Shown: positions 35,303 to 44,204 of the stretch, in pieces
Layout: every line of letters begins with the position of its first letter
Position numbering within the stretch: the first letter of the stretch is position 1
Assembly: GCA_945870325.1 (NCBI GenBank)
Contig: CAMBRQ010000002.1
Coordinates: forward strand, 1-64,000
Source of the DNA: an uncultured Dorea sp.
Lineage (GTDB): Bacteria; Bacillota; Clostridia; Lachnospirales; Lachnospiraceae
Length of the DNA: 64,000 nt
Direction of reading: 5' to 3'
Translations under genes and position numbers: made by a program
Notes under the pieces: model-generated
The model's database searches: none
Told to the model about the DNA's origin: nothing
Seen by the model: the letters and a program-made list of their open reading frames with translations, nothing else

Positions 35303-37114
35303 CTACGTAGCAAACCCCGCATACTGTGTCATATACAATTCATAATATTTCCCTTTTTGCTCGAGCAGTTTATCATGGCTTCCCGTCTCCACGATTCTGC
35401 CCTTATCCATGACCACGATGATATCTGCATCCTTGATTGTGGATAAGCGGTGTGCAATGATAATACTGGTGCGGTCTTTCATAATCAACTGCATAGCATC
35501 CTGGATTGCTTTCTCGGTCCGTGTATCTACATTGGATGTAGCTTCATCCAGAATCAGAATCTTAGGATTGGCGACAAAGGCTCTTGCGATTGCGAGAAGC
35601 TGCCGCTGACCCTGGCTGATATTTGCGCCGGAGCCGATCAGGAAAGTATCGTAACCTTTGGGCATCATCTGAATCATATCCTTGCAGTGGCTCATCTCTA
35701 CGGCGGTTTCCAGTTGGCTTTCGGTCACATTTTCATTGCCGTACTTGAGGTTATTACGAATGGTATCAGAGAACAGGACCGTATCCTGCAATACGATAGC
35801 GACATTCTTTCTAAGGCTATCTCTGGCAATGTCTTTAAGATTCTGTTGATTGATGTAGATGTTGCCGCTGTCAATATCATAGAAGCGCATCAACAGATTA
35901 ACGATGGTGGTCTTGCCGCTTCCGGTAGCGCCGACCAGAGCTACCTTCTTGCCGGAAGGAACAGTCAGGCTGAAATCATGAAGTACTGGCTGCCCCTTTT
36001 TGTAAGAGAAGTTTACATTCTGGAAACTTACGGCTGCATTAGTATCATCTGCGAGAGGCTTGCCAGACTTGGATTCCACGATCTCATCCAGAACATAAAA
36101 GACTCGTTCTGCACCGGCGAATGCTGTCTGGAGTTGTCCGTAGATCTGGGCAATTTCATTAATTGGACCGCTGAACTGTTTGGCATACACGATGAATGCA
36201 GAGATTACTCCGACAGAGATCATGCCTTTGATTGAAAAATACCCACCGAAGGCAGCGATGATTACGAATCCGATATTGCCGATACAGTTCATGACTGGTC
36301 CCATGACGCCGCTGAAGATATCCGTACGAATCCCTGCTTTGGTCAACATATCTGATGTATTGCAGAATTCCTCAATGATAGTATCCTGATGATTGTACGC
36401 AACGACTGTGTGATAGCCGGAGATCATCTCTTCCACGGTTCCATTTAGCGAACCGAGTAACTGCTGACGGCGGCGGGAGAACTTGCGAACCTTTTTGGAA
36501 AGGAATTTTGTAGCAAATACTGTCAGAACAACCGTGGCACAGCTAAGAAGCGCTAATTGCCAGCAATACCACAGCATTACCGCTGCTGTGCCGATAATTG
36601 TCAGAACACCGGAGAACAGAGAGGGCAGTGACTGGGAGATGGTAGTAGATATATTCTCAATATCATTCGTCATACGGCTCATGACATCGCCGTGGGAATG
36701 CGTATCCAGATAACGGGTAGGAAGGTCGATCATCTTGCCAAATAGTTGTTCCCGCATTCGTTTTACAATTCGCTGGCTTATGTTTGCACTAAGGAGTCCC
36801 TGCAGCAGCTGGCTGAGGCTGTAGAGCAGATATACCGTAATCATTGTTAGCAGTGTAGATGACAGAGTTCCATCTGTGGCACCTGAGATAATGTCAATTG
36901 CCTTGCTCTGAAGGCTTGGTGCATAGACACCGCAGAGTGTGCCGAAGATGACGATGCCAAGCATACCAAGAACCATTTTCTTTTCATGGGAGAAATAACT
37001 CCAGATTCGTAAGAATGTGCCTCTGACATCTTCCGCATGTTCTACTTCTGCAAAGCGGGCGCTGCGGTCCATCGTACCGGGAATATTCTGTTTGATACCT
37101 TTGGGTCTATTCAT
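35303..37114 (-). CDS. ABC exporter, canonical half (cassette 1)
   Basis: The 603-residue half-transporter has six membrane helices and a canonical ATPase: Walker A GATGSGKTT, signature ISQGQRQ, and Walker B with catalytic Glu (LDEATSNVD). ATG 37114 has GGAGG upstream and overlaps the end of the preceding gene by 8 bases, so translation is coupled. With its partner at 37107-38840 it forms a heterodimeric multidrug-type exporter in which only one ATP site is complete. Its substrate is unknown. Confidence 0.93.
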   Translation of the reverse strand: MNRPKGIKQNIPGTMDRSARFAEVEHAEDVRGTFLRIWSYFSHEKKMVLGMLGIVIFGTLCGVYAPSLQSKAIDIISGATDGTLSSTLLTMITVYLLYSLSQLLQGLLSANISQRIVKRMREQLFGKMIDLPTRYLDTHSHGDVMSRMTNDIENISTTISQSLPSLFSGVLTIIGTAAVMLWYCWQLALLSCATVVLTVFATKFLSKKVRKFSRRRQQLLGSLNGTVEEMISGYHTVVAYNHQDTIIEEFCNTSDMLTKAGIRTDIFSGVMGPVMNCIGNIGFVIIAAFGGYFSIKGMISVGVISAFIVYAKQFSGPINEIAQIYGQLQTAFAGAERVFYVLDEIVESKSGKPLADDTNAAVSFQNVNFSYKKGQPVLHDFSLTVPSGKKVALVGATGSGKTTIVNLLMRFYDIDSGNIYINQQNLKDIARDSLRKNVAIVLQDTVLFSDTIRNNLKYGNENVTESQLETAVEMSHCKDMIQMMPKGYDTFLIGSGANISQGQRQLLAIARAFVANPKILILDEATSNVDTRTEKAIQDAMQLIMKDRTSIIIAHRLSTIKDADIIVVMDKGRIVETGSHDKLLEQKGKYYELYMTQYAGFAT

Positions 37115-38840
37115 GGTCTTCGCCTCCAATCTGTGAATGATAGATGTCCTGATAAGTTTTACAGGAGTGCATAAGTTCATTATGTGTACCACAGGCAGCA
37201 ATTGTGCCGCGATCCAGGACGATGATCCGGTCTGCATTTCGAACGGAAGCAATTCTTTGCGCAACGATAATCTTTGTGCTGTCTGGTCTGGCTTTATTTA
37301 ATGCAGTATATAGGCTGGATTCGGTCTTCAGATCCAATGCGCTGGTGGAGTCATCAAATATCAGAATTTCAGCAGGCTTAAGCATTGCCCTGGCAATCGA
37401 AAGCCGCTGCTTCTGCCCGCCGGAGAAGTTCATTCCACGTTCTGCAACCAAGGTGTCATATCCATTCGTTGTTGTTCGGATGAACTCATCGGCCTGAGCG
37501 ATATCAGCGGCGGAACGAATCTCCTCTAACGTTGCATCTGGTTTCCCCCAGATAAGATTGTTCTTGATAGAGGTACTGAATAATTCGCTTTTCTGCAATA
37601 TGACAGCAATCTTATCACGCAGGCCACGCTGGCAGTAATTGCGGACATCCACGCCATCTATGAGAATCGAACCTTCTGTTACATCATAGAAGCGGGGGAT
37701 TAGGCTAATAAGCGCTGTTTTGCCGCTTCCGGTAGCGCCCATGATAGCAATGGTCTCTCCGGGAGCAACGGTTAGATTGATGGACTTTAAAACCAGCTGG
37801 TCTGTTCCCGGGAAGGCAAAAGATACGTTGCGAAATTCAATCTGTCCTTGCGGCAAGGTATCTCCTTTGAAATCTCCAGCCTTTAGTTCTGGCTGACTGT
37901 GCAGTACTTCTTTTATCCGTTTCCAGGAAGCGGTTCCTCTGGAAATATTCTGGAATAGCATAACGAGCATCAGGATGCCTCTTAGAAGTTGTGTCGTGTA
38001 TGTGATTGCTGCCATAATCGTACCCGGGGTTGCCATTCCGGTTTTGACTTGAACGGAACCTGACAGCAGGATAATGACCACTACAATATACATCAGAGCA
38101 TTCATGACCGGGTTCATAAATACAAAAATAATTAGTATGTGTAACTGTGTTTTTGTCAGATTGTCATTGCTTTTTTTGAAACGCATTTTTTCATAAAGTT
38201 CTCGTACACATGCTTTAATGATGCGGATGCCTGAGATATCTTCCTGCAAGATCCCGTTAATCTGATCCAATTGTGCCTGCAATTGCGTAAAAAGTGGTTC
38301 GGCTTTCCAGAGACAGAAAATCATGCATCCAAGGATGAATGGGAATGCACATAATACGATGAGCCCGAATTGATGATTCAGACGGAACATGAAGAAGATG
38401 CTTCCTGCCATCAGCATAAAAGTGCGGATCATGCCGCGGACGAATTGAGAGACAAGGTTCTGCACCTGTGTGATATCGTTGGTGACCCGTGTGACCAGTG
38501 ATCCTGTTCCAAAACGGTCAATCTGAGGAAAGGACATAGCCATAATCCGGCGGAAACAGTCTTTACGCATCTCATTTCCTATATTTTGCCCGGTCATATG
38601 TACGAACATGTTATTCAGTGATCCGCATAAGCCTCCTAATATAACAAGGCCAATCATCACAAGACCAAGTGTCAGAATCAGATGGATGTCTCCGATGCCA
38701 TTATGGTGAAGCCCAAGTACGCCCTTGTCTACAATACGGCTCATATATTCCGGCTGGATCAGATCCATTGATACTTCGAAAATCATAAAAAGGGCAGCAA
38801 GTATTGCATAATGAAAGTATTTTTTTACATATTTCCACAT
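37107..38840 (-). CDS. ABC exporter, degenerate half (cassette 1)
   Basis: The 577-residue half-transporter has six membrane helices, Walker A GATGSGKTA and signature FSGGQKQR. Its Walker B reads FDDSTSALD, with Asp in place of the catalytic Glu. That pattern marks the degenerate partner of heterodimeric exporters such as LmrCD or TM287/288. It lies between a MarR gene (11 bases upstream) and the canonical half. Confidence 0.93.
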   Translation of the reverse strand: MWKYVKKYFHYAILAALFMIFEVSMDLIQPEYMSRIVDKGVLGLHHNGIGDIHLILTLGLVMIGLVILGGLCGSLNNMFVHMTGQNIGNEMRKDCFRRIMAMSFPQIDRFGTGSLVTRVTNDITQVQNLVSQFVRGMIRTFMLMAGSIFFMFRLNHQFGLIVLCAFPFILGCMIFCLWKAEPLFTQLQAQLDQINGILQEDISGIRIIKACVRELYEKMRFKKSNDNLTKTQLHILIIFVFMNPVMNALMYIVVVIILLSGSVQVKTGMATPGTIMAAITYTTQLLRGILMLVMLFQNISRGTASWKRIKEVLHSQPELKAGDFKGDTLPQGQIEFRNVSFAFPGTDQLVLKSINLTVAPGETIAIMGATGSGKTALISLIPRFYDVTEGSILIDGVDVRNYCQRGLRDKIAVILQKSELFSTSIKNNLIWGKPDATLEEIRSAADIAQADEFIRTTTNGYDTLVAERGMNFSGGQKQRLSIARAMLKPAEILIFDDSTSALDLKTESSLYTALNKARPDSTKIIVAQRIASVRNADRIIVLDRGTIAACGTHNELMHSCKTYQDIYHSQIGGEDHE

Positions 38841-38851
38841 AAAATCATCTC

Positions 38852-39364
38852 CTAGCGTGAATGGTGGTGATGATGGGAAGGATGACGGGAATGCTGCGGG
38901 GGAGAACCATAACGGCTATTCCAGTCTGTCTCCAGTTTTTCTGCCAATTTAAGCAAAGTTTCTTTTTCGTCTTCTGATAAGCAGGAGAACATCTCCTGAT
39001 GGCGCATCTGCCGCTGCCTTGCAGCATCTTCTGCTTCGGCTTGCCCCAATGGAGTTAATTGGATATCGGTTGTCCGGCGGTCGGTCTCACTTGAGGTACG
39101 TAAGATAAGTCCTGCATTCTCCAGTTTCGCAAGCACTTCGCTGACAGAGCCTGGCTGGATGCCTAACCGTTCGGTTAATTCCCGTTGCGTCATACCGCCT
39201 GTTTCAAGCAGGATAATCAGGATGCGTTTCTGGCTTCCTTTTCCTTCAAAGAGAAAACGGATCATATGCCCTAAATCACGTAGATTTAGAATCAACTTGT
39301 TATCAATATCCAGTGTATGGTAATCGGTTAGATGATGGGAGTTTATATTGTCTTTTTTGTGCAT
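38852..39364 (-). CDS. MarR family regulator of the exporter cassette 1
   Basis: The 170-residue protein has the MarR winged helix (MTQRELTERLGIQPGSVSEVLAKLENAGLI, in two helices) and the basic wing TDRRTTD. It ends in a His-rich tail with five consecutive His that may bind metal. ATG 39364 has GGAGG nine bases upstream, and a longer upstream frame has no such site. It heads the MarR-ABC-ABC operon and probably represses it. Confidence 0.9.
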   Translation of the reverse strand: MHKKDNINSHHLTDYHTLDIDNKLILNLRDLGHMIRFLFEGKGSQKRILIILLETGGMTQRELTERLGIQPGSVSEVLAKLENAGLILRTSSETDRRTTDIQLTPLGQAEAEDAARQRQMRHQEMFSCLSEDEKETLLKLAEKLETDWNSRYGSPPQHSRHPSHHHHHSR

Positions 39365-39400
39365 AGTGGTAACCTCCTTCAAATTAAAATTACGTTTATA

Positions 39401-39439
39401 TTTATATCCTAAAGACAAAAAAATGTCAAGGTACCTTGA
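39401..39439 (-). promoter_or_regulatory. Promoter and palindromic operator of exporter cassette 1
   Basis: On the minus strand, TTGACA (39429-39424) and TATAAA (39406-39401) are 17 bases apart. A perfect 14-bp palindrome TCAAGGTACCTTGA (39426-39439) overlaps the -35 box, as expected for a repressor site. Binding by the adjacent MarR is inferred. Confidence 0.65.
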
Positions 39440-39469
39440 TAAATAAAAATGAATATGGACATAAAAAAC

Positions 39470-39490
39470 GACGTGACTTTTGCCACGCCG
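39470..39490 (-). terminator. Terminator of the gene at 39513-39857
   Basis: On the minus strand a GC-rich hairpin (GGCGTGGC with GTCACGTC around AAAA, imperfect) is followed by six T residues. It ends the small upstream gene before the MarR promoter. Confidence 0.65.
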
Positions 39491-39512
39491 GTAAGATGAT
39501 ACAATTCTGTAA

Positions 39513-39857
39513 TTAGTCACAGTACTTAGGATAATCCTCTTCAAAATATTGAATCTGCTTATCCAGAAAATCGCGGTCTGAATCCGATAAACCATCGATC
39601 AGTGCCGTCATATCCTCTCGCGTTTTTGCTATGTTACAGGGAACCTCCAAAGCGAAATCGCTATAGGCACGTATCTTATGAAAATAGAAAGCCGTATCAG
39701 GTTCTTCATTGCCGCTGCGGCACATGTGATACATGGAGACACAGTCTGTAGCGTCAACATCTGTACACTCTTTGCAGATCCATTTCCCAAGATAGTAGTA
39801 TCTGTTCCCAATCTGGTATAAGAAGCCAGGGGATTTTAATAAACGTTCCGTTGTCAT
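39513..39857 (-). CDS. Hypothetical protein
   Basis: The 114-residue soluble protein has aromatic-rich beta-like stretches (FLYQIGNRYYYLGKWICKEC), four or five Cys, and an acidic C-terminal helix (DFLDKQIQYFEEDYPKYCD). AGAGGTG lies upstream of the ATG. I do not recognise a family. It lies 78 bases downstream of the Uma2 gene on the same strand and could share its transcript. Confidence 0.65.
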   Translation of the reverse strand: MTTERLLKSPGFLYQIGNRYYYLGKWICKECTDVDATDCVSMYHMCRSGNEEPDTAFYFHKIRAYSDFALEVPCNIAKTREDMTALIDGLSDSDRDFLDKQIQYFEEDYPKYCD

Positions 39858-39935
39858 AAGGACACCTCTCTTTCTCTACCTACAACAGTAACAAATACTG
39901 ATAGAAAAAGCAAGGAGCGGTATCCATTTACCAAC

Positions 39936-40715
39936 CTATTTTTTCTCGTAAAGAAAGCGGATGTGTTCATAGACCTCCTGGAAATCGATCTCGAATCCGT
40001 CATCCCAGATACCGATTGGGATCTTTGCATCGAATCCATAGATAGTAGGATTATTCCCCTTTTCAAAGTTATGTACGGTGACTTTCTGGCGTTTAGGATC
40101 AATGATCCAGTATTCTCGTACGCCGGCGTTAAGATATTTGTTCAGTTTAATTACGGTATCTCTTCGGACAGAGGACTTGGATAGAACTTCGATTACGAAG
40201 TCAGGAGCACCGTAGACACAGCGGTTGATAATCTTGTCCCGGTCGCAGACGATAATTACATCCGGCTGTACCATTGTCCGGTCGTCACAGTCAAGTTGTA
40301 CGTCGACAGGAGAGATCATAGGGAGACATATGCCTTTTTTATCCAGGACGTGTGTAAGCAGTTTTGCGTGAATGAATCCGGCAATTAACTGGTGTGGGGA
40401 TGTGGGCGCTGTCATGTTGTAGATTACACCATCAATCAATTCTACGCGTATATCATCGGGAAGGTGGTAGTAATCATCCAATGTGTATTCTCCTTGCCTT
40501 TTTACCTGATAGGCAGTCTGTGGTTCATGGAGATAGGAGTGGTCGGGGTCAGGAAATAACCTTCCAAGAGTAAGAAGAGGTTCATAACCTGGGAAGGCGC
40601 CCGTCCCGTCGAAAATCTCCTGTACGGTTGCAAGAGGGAGGCCAGACAGTTCTGCTACTTTTGCATAATCATATCCAAGTTCGTTCATTTTGTCTTTCAT
40701 ATTTTCAATTGTCAT
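39936..40715 (-). CDS. Uma2 family PD-(D/E)XK protein with N-terminal helix-turn-helix
   Basis: ATG 40715 has GGAGT upstream; a longer frame lacks a binding site. Residues 1-45 look like an XRE-type helix-turn-helix (YDYAKVAELSGLPLATVQEI). Residues about 75-259 are a Uma2 (DUF820) domain with the nuclease-like core PDVIIVCD, PDFVIEVLS and the helix KLNKYLNAGVREYWIID. Uma2 proteins are multicopy in cyanobacteria and gut Firmicutes, and their role is unsettled. The added helix-turn-helix suggests DNA targeting. Confidence 0.88.
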   Translation of the reverse strand: MTIENMKDKMNELGYDYAKVAELSGLPLATVQEIFDGTGAFPGYEPLLTLGRLFPDPDHSYLHEPQTAYQVKRQGEYTLDDYYHLPDDIRVELIDGVIYNMTAPTSPHQLIAGFIHAKLLTHVLDKKGICLPMISPVDVQLDCDDRTMVQPDVIIVCDRDKIINRCVYGAPDFVIEVLSKSSVRRDTVIKLNKYLNAGVREYWIIDPKRQKVTVHNFEKGNNPTIYGFDAKIPIGIWDDGFEIDFQEVYEHIRFLYEKK

Positions 40716-40944
40716 AATCGAGTACTCCTTTCTGCGAATATCTTGATAAATGTGGGAGAGAATCGTGATCGAGATAATAGCGGCAATCATAATAGAGGCC
40801 TTAACCTGCCAAAGCATCCGGAGGCAGCCGCCAGTGGCAGATTTTGTAGATGTACTTTTTATTATAGAGAAATTATCTGGAAAAGCAACAGGTTGAAACC
40901 TGGAAAAGGTTTTACACAGGTCTAATTACAACAATGGATAAGTT

Positions 40945-41877
40945 TCACAAATAAAGCTTCGGAACCATATCCCGGAATAAGGAAAGCAGGTGTGTAAGTT
41001 GAACATGCTGATACCGATTCTTAGGATAGATCAGGCATAACTGTCTCGTGTCATGAAACTGCCGGATCGGATAATAGCAGACATCGGGAATGTATTTGCC
41101 CTGTCTTGCGAAAATCTCAGGGACGAACGTAATGCCAAGTTGTCTGCTCACTAGAGACAGAGCAGTCTCTACATTCTCGCAAGTAAGCCGGATATTAGGA
41201 TGGAAAAATGCAGATTCACACATCTTACGGCTCATGCTTCCCAGAATATGGTCAGAGGAAAGCATGATGAAAGGATACGCAGTCAGTTCGGACAAAGAGA
41301 TGGTGTCCTGTTCTGCATAATAAGAAAGTGGCAATCCTAAAAAGGGTGGTTGTGATGTGAAAATGGATGGAACAGCAAGTACAATCCGTTCTTTTGTCAG
41401 AATATCGCTCTGATAATTAATGGTATCCGGCTGGGGAACATCAATCATAAAATCAATTTCGTCATTTTCTAATAGTTTTTTTAGAATATAAGTTGGCTTT
41501 TCCACAATGTGAATTTCACAATTAGGAAAGTCCTCATAAAAGCGTTCTAAAACAGACGGCAGTATGATTAAAGAGCGGTGTGGACTGATCCCAATGCGGA
41601 TCAGACTGCGTTTTTCCTGAGATATGTCATTCAGTTTCAGATCCAGTTGCTTCTGGGAGTGAAGAATGGAGATTGCCCACTCATAGAACAAAGTTCCGGC
41701 GTAGGTTAAAGTGACCTCTCCATGTGTACGTTCAAACAATGTAACTCCTGTTTCTTTTTCCAGAGACTGGATGCTAAGAGACAGAGAAGGCTGAGAGATG
41801 AATAGTTTGCGCGCTGCCTTTGTAATGTTTTTTTCTTCTGCAATCGTAATCACGTACTGCAATTGATTCCAATTCAT
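40945..41877 (-). CDS. LysR family regulator, probably of the chromate-type transporter
   Basis: The 310-residue protein has a LysR helix-turn-helix (NITKAARKLFISQPSLSLSIQSLE) and an effector domain. It diverges from the CHR transporter genes, with about 140 AT-rich bases between the two starts; this layout is typical when a LysR protein controls its neighbour. The co-inducer is unknown. Confidence 0.92.
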   Translation of the reverse strand: MNWNQLQYVITIAEEKNITKAARKLFISQPSLSLSIQSLEKETGVTLFERTHGEVTLTYAGTLFYEWAISILHSQKQLDLKLNDISQEKRSLIRIGISPHRSLIILPSVLERFYEDFPNCEIHIVEKPTYILKKLLENDEIDFMIDVPQPDTINYQSDILTKERIVLAVPSIFTSQPPFLGLPLSYYAEQDTISLSELTAYPFIMLSSDHILGSMSRKMCESAFFHPNIRLTCENVETALSLVSRQLGITFVPEIFARQGKYIPDVCYYPIRQFHDTRQLCLIYPKNRYQHVQLTHLLSLFRDMVPKLYL

Positions 41878-42017
41878 AAGACTCCTCCATAAATACCGTC
41901 ATAAAGTACATAGTTAAAACCTATTAAAATTATAATAAAACATATATTTTACAAATGTCAAGTGCGCTGTTAGAGTGGAGTCAGGAGGTAGTGATTGAGA
42001 TTATGGGAGAAGAAAGA

Positions 42018-42563
42018 ATGAAAACTGGATTGATACTTTTAGCGTTCTTCTTTAAGATCGGATGTTTTACATTCGGTGGAGGATGGAGCATATTGGCGCA
42101 GATGGAACAGGAATTCGTAAATAAGAAAAAGTGGATTACAAAAGAAGAATTATTAGATCTGGTTGCAGTAGGCAAATCCGTTCCCGGCATTATGATTACC
42201 AATATCGGCATGTTATTTGGCTATCAGATGGCAGGCTGGTTTGGAGGAGTCTGCGCAGTGATAGGAATCGTCCTTCCTTCTGTATTGATACTGTCTGTGA
42301 TTACTTTCGGATATGACGTTGTAAAGAATAATTACTGGTGTCACTGTGCGCTGGAAGGAATCCAGGCAGCAGTGGTGCCGATTATCGGAAGCGCCGCGCT
42401 TTCCCTGGGGAAAGAAGTATTCCGAAGCAGAAAAGGGCAAGTGATCTGCCTGGCTGTATTTCTGCTGTGTATGATTACAGATATCAGTAATGTAGCACTC
42501 GTTATACTTGGAGTAATTGCGGCATTTTTAGGAAGAGGGGTGAAGAGACATGGTATATCTTGA
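42018..42563 (+). CDS. Chromate transporter family protein, first half
   Basis: The 181-residue short-chain CHR protein begins MKTGLILLAFFFKIGCFTFGGGWSI, which carries the family's FxKxGxxxFGGG motif, and has about five or six membrane helices. ATG 42018 is chosen because GGGAGAAG lies just upstream; ATG 42003 is possible. The second half overlaps its end by 14 bases. Split CHR pairs form one transporter; chromate or sulfate export is known for some members, but the physiological substrate here is open. Confidence 0.9.
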   Translation: MKTGLILLAFFFKIGCFTFGGGWSILAQMEQEFVNKKKWITKEELLDLVAVGKSVPGIMITNIGMLFGYQMAGWFGGVCAVIGIVLPSVLILSVITFGYDVVKNNYWCHCALEGIQAAVVPIIGSAALSLGKEVFRSRKGQVICLAVFLLCMITDISNVALVILGVIAAFLGRGVKRHGIS

Positions 42564-43095
42564 ATTGTTCTGGTCTTTCATGAAGATCGGTTTCACCAGT
42601 TTCGGCGGCATGTCTATGATACCATTAATCTTAGAAGAGATGCAGTCTCATCAATGGATGACTGCGGAAGACCTGGCAAATCTTGTCGCTATCGCAGAGA
42701 TGACACCGGGACCGCTCGGCGTAAACTGTGCAACCTTCGCCGGGACACAGACGGCAGGAGTCCTGGGAGGAATCGTAGCAGTACTTGGCGTACTGATGCC
42801 TGCATTTACCTTGACATTACTCGTAGCCATATTCTATACCAGATTCCGGAAAAGTGAAGTTATGGCGGAGATTATGAGTTGGGTACGCCCCATCTGCATT
42901 GCCATGATTCTGGCGGTCATCCTGACCTTGGGGAAAGAGAACTATTTTACGGATGGAAAATCAGACTGGATTGCCGTGGGAATCGGTGTCGCGATGTTAT
43001 ATCTAATCATGAAAAGGAAATGGACCGTTCCGAAGGTGATAGGGAGTTCAGCAGTCTTGGGAATCGTACTATATACGCTTTCTGGTCTTGTGTAG
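42550..43095 (+). CDS. Chromate transporter family protein, second half
   Basis: The 181-residue partner has the same motif at its start (FWSFMKIGFTSFGGMSMIPLI) and a matching MTPGPLGVNCATFAG segment. It overlaps the first half by 14 bases, so the two are co-translated and probably act as a heterodimer of inverted halves. Confidence 0.9.
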   Translation: MVYLELFWSFMKIGFTSFGGMSMIPLILEEMQSHQWMTAEDLANLVAIAEMTPGPLGVNCATFAGTQTAGVLGGIVAVLGVLMPAFTLTLLVAIFYTRFRKSEVMAEIMSWVRPICIAMILAVILTLGKENYFTDGKSDWIAVGIGVAMLYLIMKRKWTVPKVIGSSAVLGIVLYTLSGLV

Positions 43096-43200
43096 CCTTA
43101 AAATCCTGTAAGAATTCTTGCTTTCTGTTCTCTATTTTTCTTATAATGTATGCAATGAATGAAGCGTGCTGACAGCTTAACCATGAAAAGGAGAACTATT

Positions 43201-43740
43201 ATGATTGAAGAAATCCAAAAGTATAATCAGAAATTCGTAGAGGATAAGTTATATGAACCTTATCAGACCAGTAAATACCCAGACAAGAAACTTGCCATCT
43301 TAACCTGCATGGACACAAGGCTTACAGAACTTCTTCCGGCAGCCCTTGGAATCCGCAATGGAGATGCTAAGATTATCAAGAACGCCGGCGGAGTCATCAC
43401 TCACCCATATGGTAGTGTGGTCAGAAGCCTTCTGGTAGCGATTCTGGAACTGGGTGTGGAAGAGATTATGGTCATTGGTCACACAGATTGCGGGGTACAG
43501 GGGATGGACGGTACCGAGATGCTTGAGAAATTGGAGAAGAGAGGCATTTCCGGAGAACATATCGAGATTATAAGGCATAGTGGAGTTCCTTTAGAAGAGT
43601 GGCTGGGAGGCTTCGAGTCAGGCGAGGAGTCCGTAAGAGATACGGTGGCGAGTTTGCAGAAACATCCCCTGATGCCAAAAGATGTGACAATTAGGGGATT
43701 TATGATGGATTCCTTAACCGGAAAGTTAAAAATATTGTAA
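43201..43740 (+). CDS. Beta-class carbonic anhydrase
   Basis: The 179-residue enzyme interconverts CO2 and bicarbonate in the cytoplasm. The zinc ligands are visible as Cys in LTCMDTRL and as His and Cys in IGHTDCGVQG, with Asp-Arg replaced by Asp-Thr-Arg as usual for this group. ATG 43201 has AAGGAG upstream. It has its own terminator. Confidence 0.92.
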   Translation: MIEEIQKYNQKFVEDKLYEPYQTSKYPDKKLAILTCMDTRLTELLPAALGIRNGDAKIIKNAGGVITHPYGSVVRSLLVAILELGVEEIMVIGHTDCGVQGMDGTEMLEKLEKRGISGEHIEIIRHSGVPLEEWLGGFESGEESVRDTVASLQKHPLMPKDVTIRGFMMDSLTGKLKIL

Positions 43741-43749
43741 TGAAAAGAG

Positions 43750-43787
43750 AGTGGGAGTTAGATAGATGAAGTATATCTGACTCCCAT
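43750..43787 (+). terminator. Terminator of the carbonic anhydrase gene
   Basis: TGGGAGTTAGATA pairs with the TATCTGACTCCCA arm around a short loop and is followed by TTT. It begins about 10 bases after the stop. Confidence 0.75.
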
Positions 43788-43801
43788 TTGGCATTTCCAA
43801 A

Positions 43802-43819
43802 CCTTAATAAATATTAAGG
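43802..43819 (+). promoter_or_regulatory. Palindrome upstream of the citrate operon
   Basis: CCTTAAT (43802-43808) and ATTAAGG (43813-43819) form a perfect 7-4-7 palindrome about 85 bases before citD. It is a candidate operator for the citrate genes. No citrate regulator gene is adjacent, so the binding protein is unknown. Confidence 0.4.
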
Positions 43820-43904
43820 GAAACTATCTGTCTGTTGTAAGGTTCACATCTTATGATAAGTTCAACAAAGCAAAGAACACGAAAGAAGCAAGGAGGATTA
43901 TGAG

Positions 43905-44204
43905 ATGGAAATCAAGAAACCTGCCATGGCAGGAACATTAGAATCCAGCGACTGCCAGGTTACCGTAGAAGCGGGAGAGGGGAAGATTGATCTGGAACTG
44001 AACAGTGCAGTGATCAATCAGTTTGGCAACCAGATACGCAAGGTGACTTTTGAGACTTTGGAACGTCTGGGAGTGAAAGATGTAAAAATTACAATTGTTG
44101 ATAAAGGGGCGTTGGATTGTACAATCAAAGCGCGTATAGAAGGAGCGGTATACCGTTCTTTGGAACAGATAGAACATTTGCCATGGGGAGGTGCGATTAG
44201 ATAA
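43905..44204 (+). CDS. citD: Citrate lyase acyl carrier protein (gamma subunit)
   Basis: CitD carries the phosphoribosyl-dephospho-CoA group of citrate lyase. The 99-residue protein matches the family closely: PAMAGTLESSDCQV with the attachment Ser14, KGALDCTIKARIE and LPWGG near the end. It is the first gene of citDEF and its stop overlaps the citE start by one base. Confidence 0.96.
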   Translation: MEIKKPAMAGTLESSDCQVTVEAGEGKIDLELNSAVINQFGNQIRKVTFETLERLGVKDVKITIVDKGALDCTIKARIEGAVYRSLEQIEHLPWGGAIR

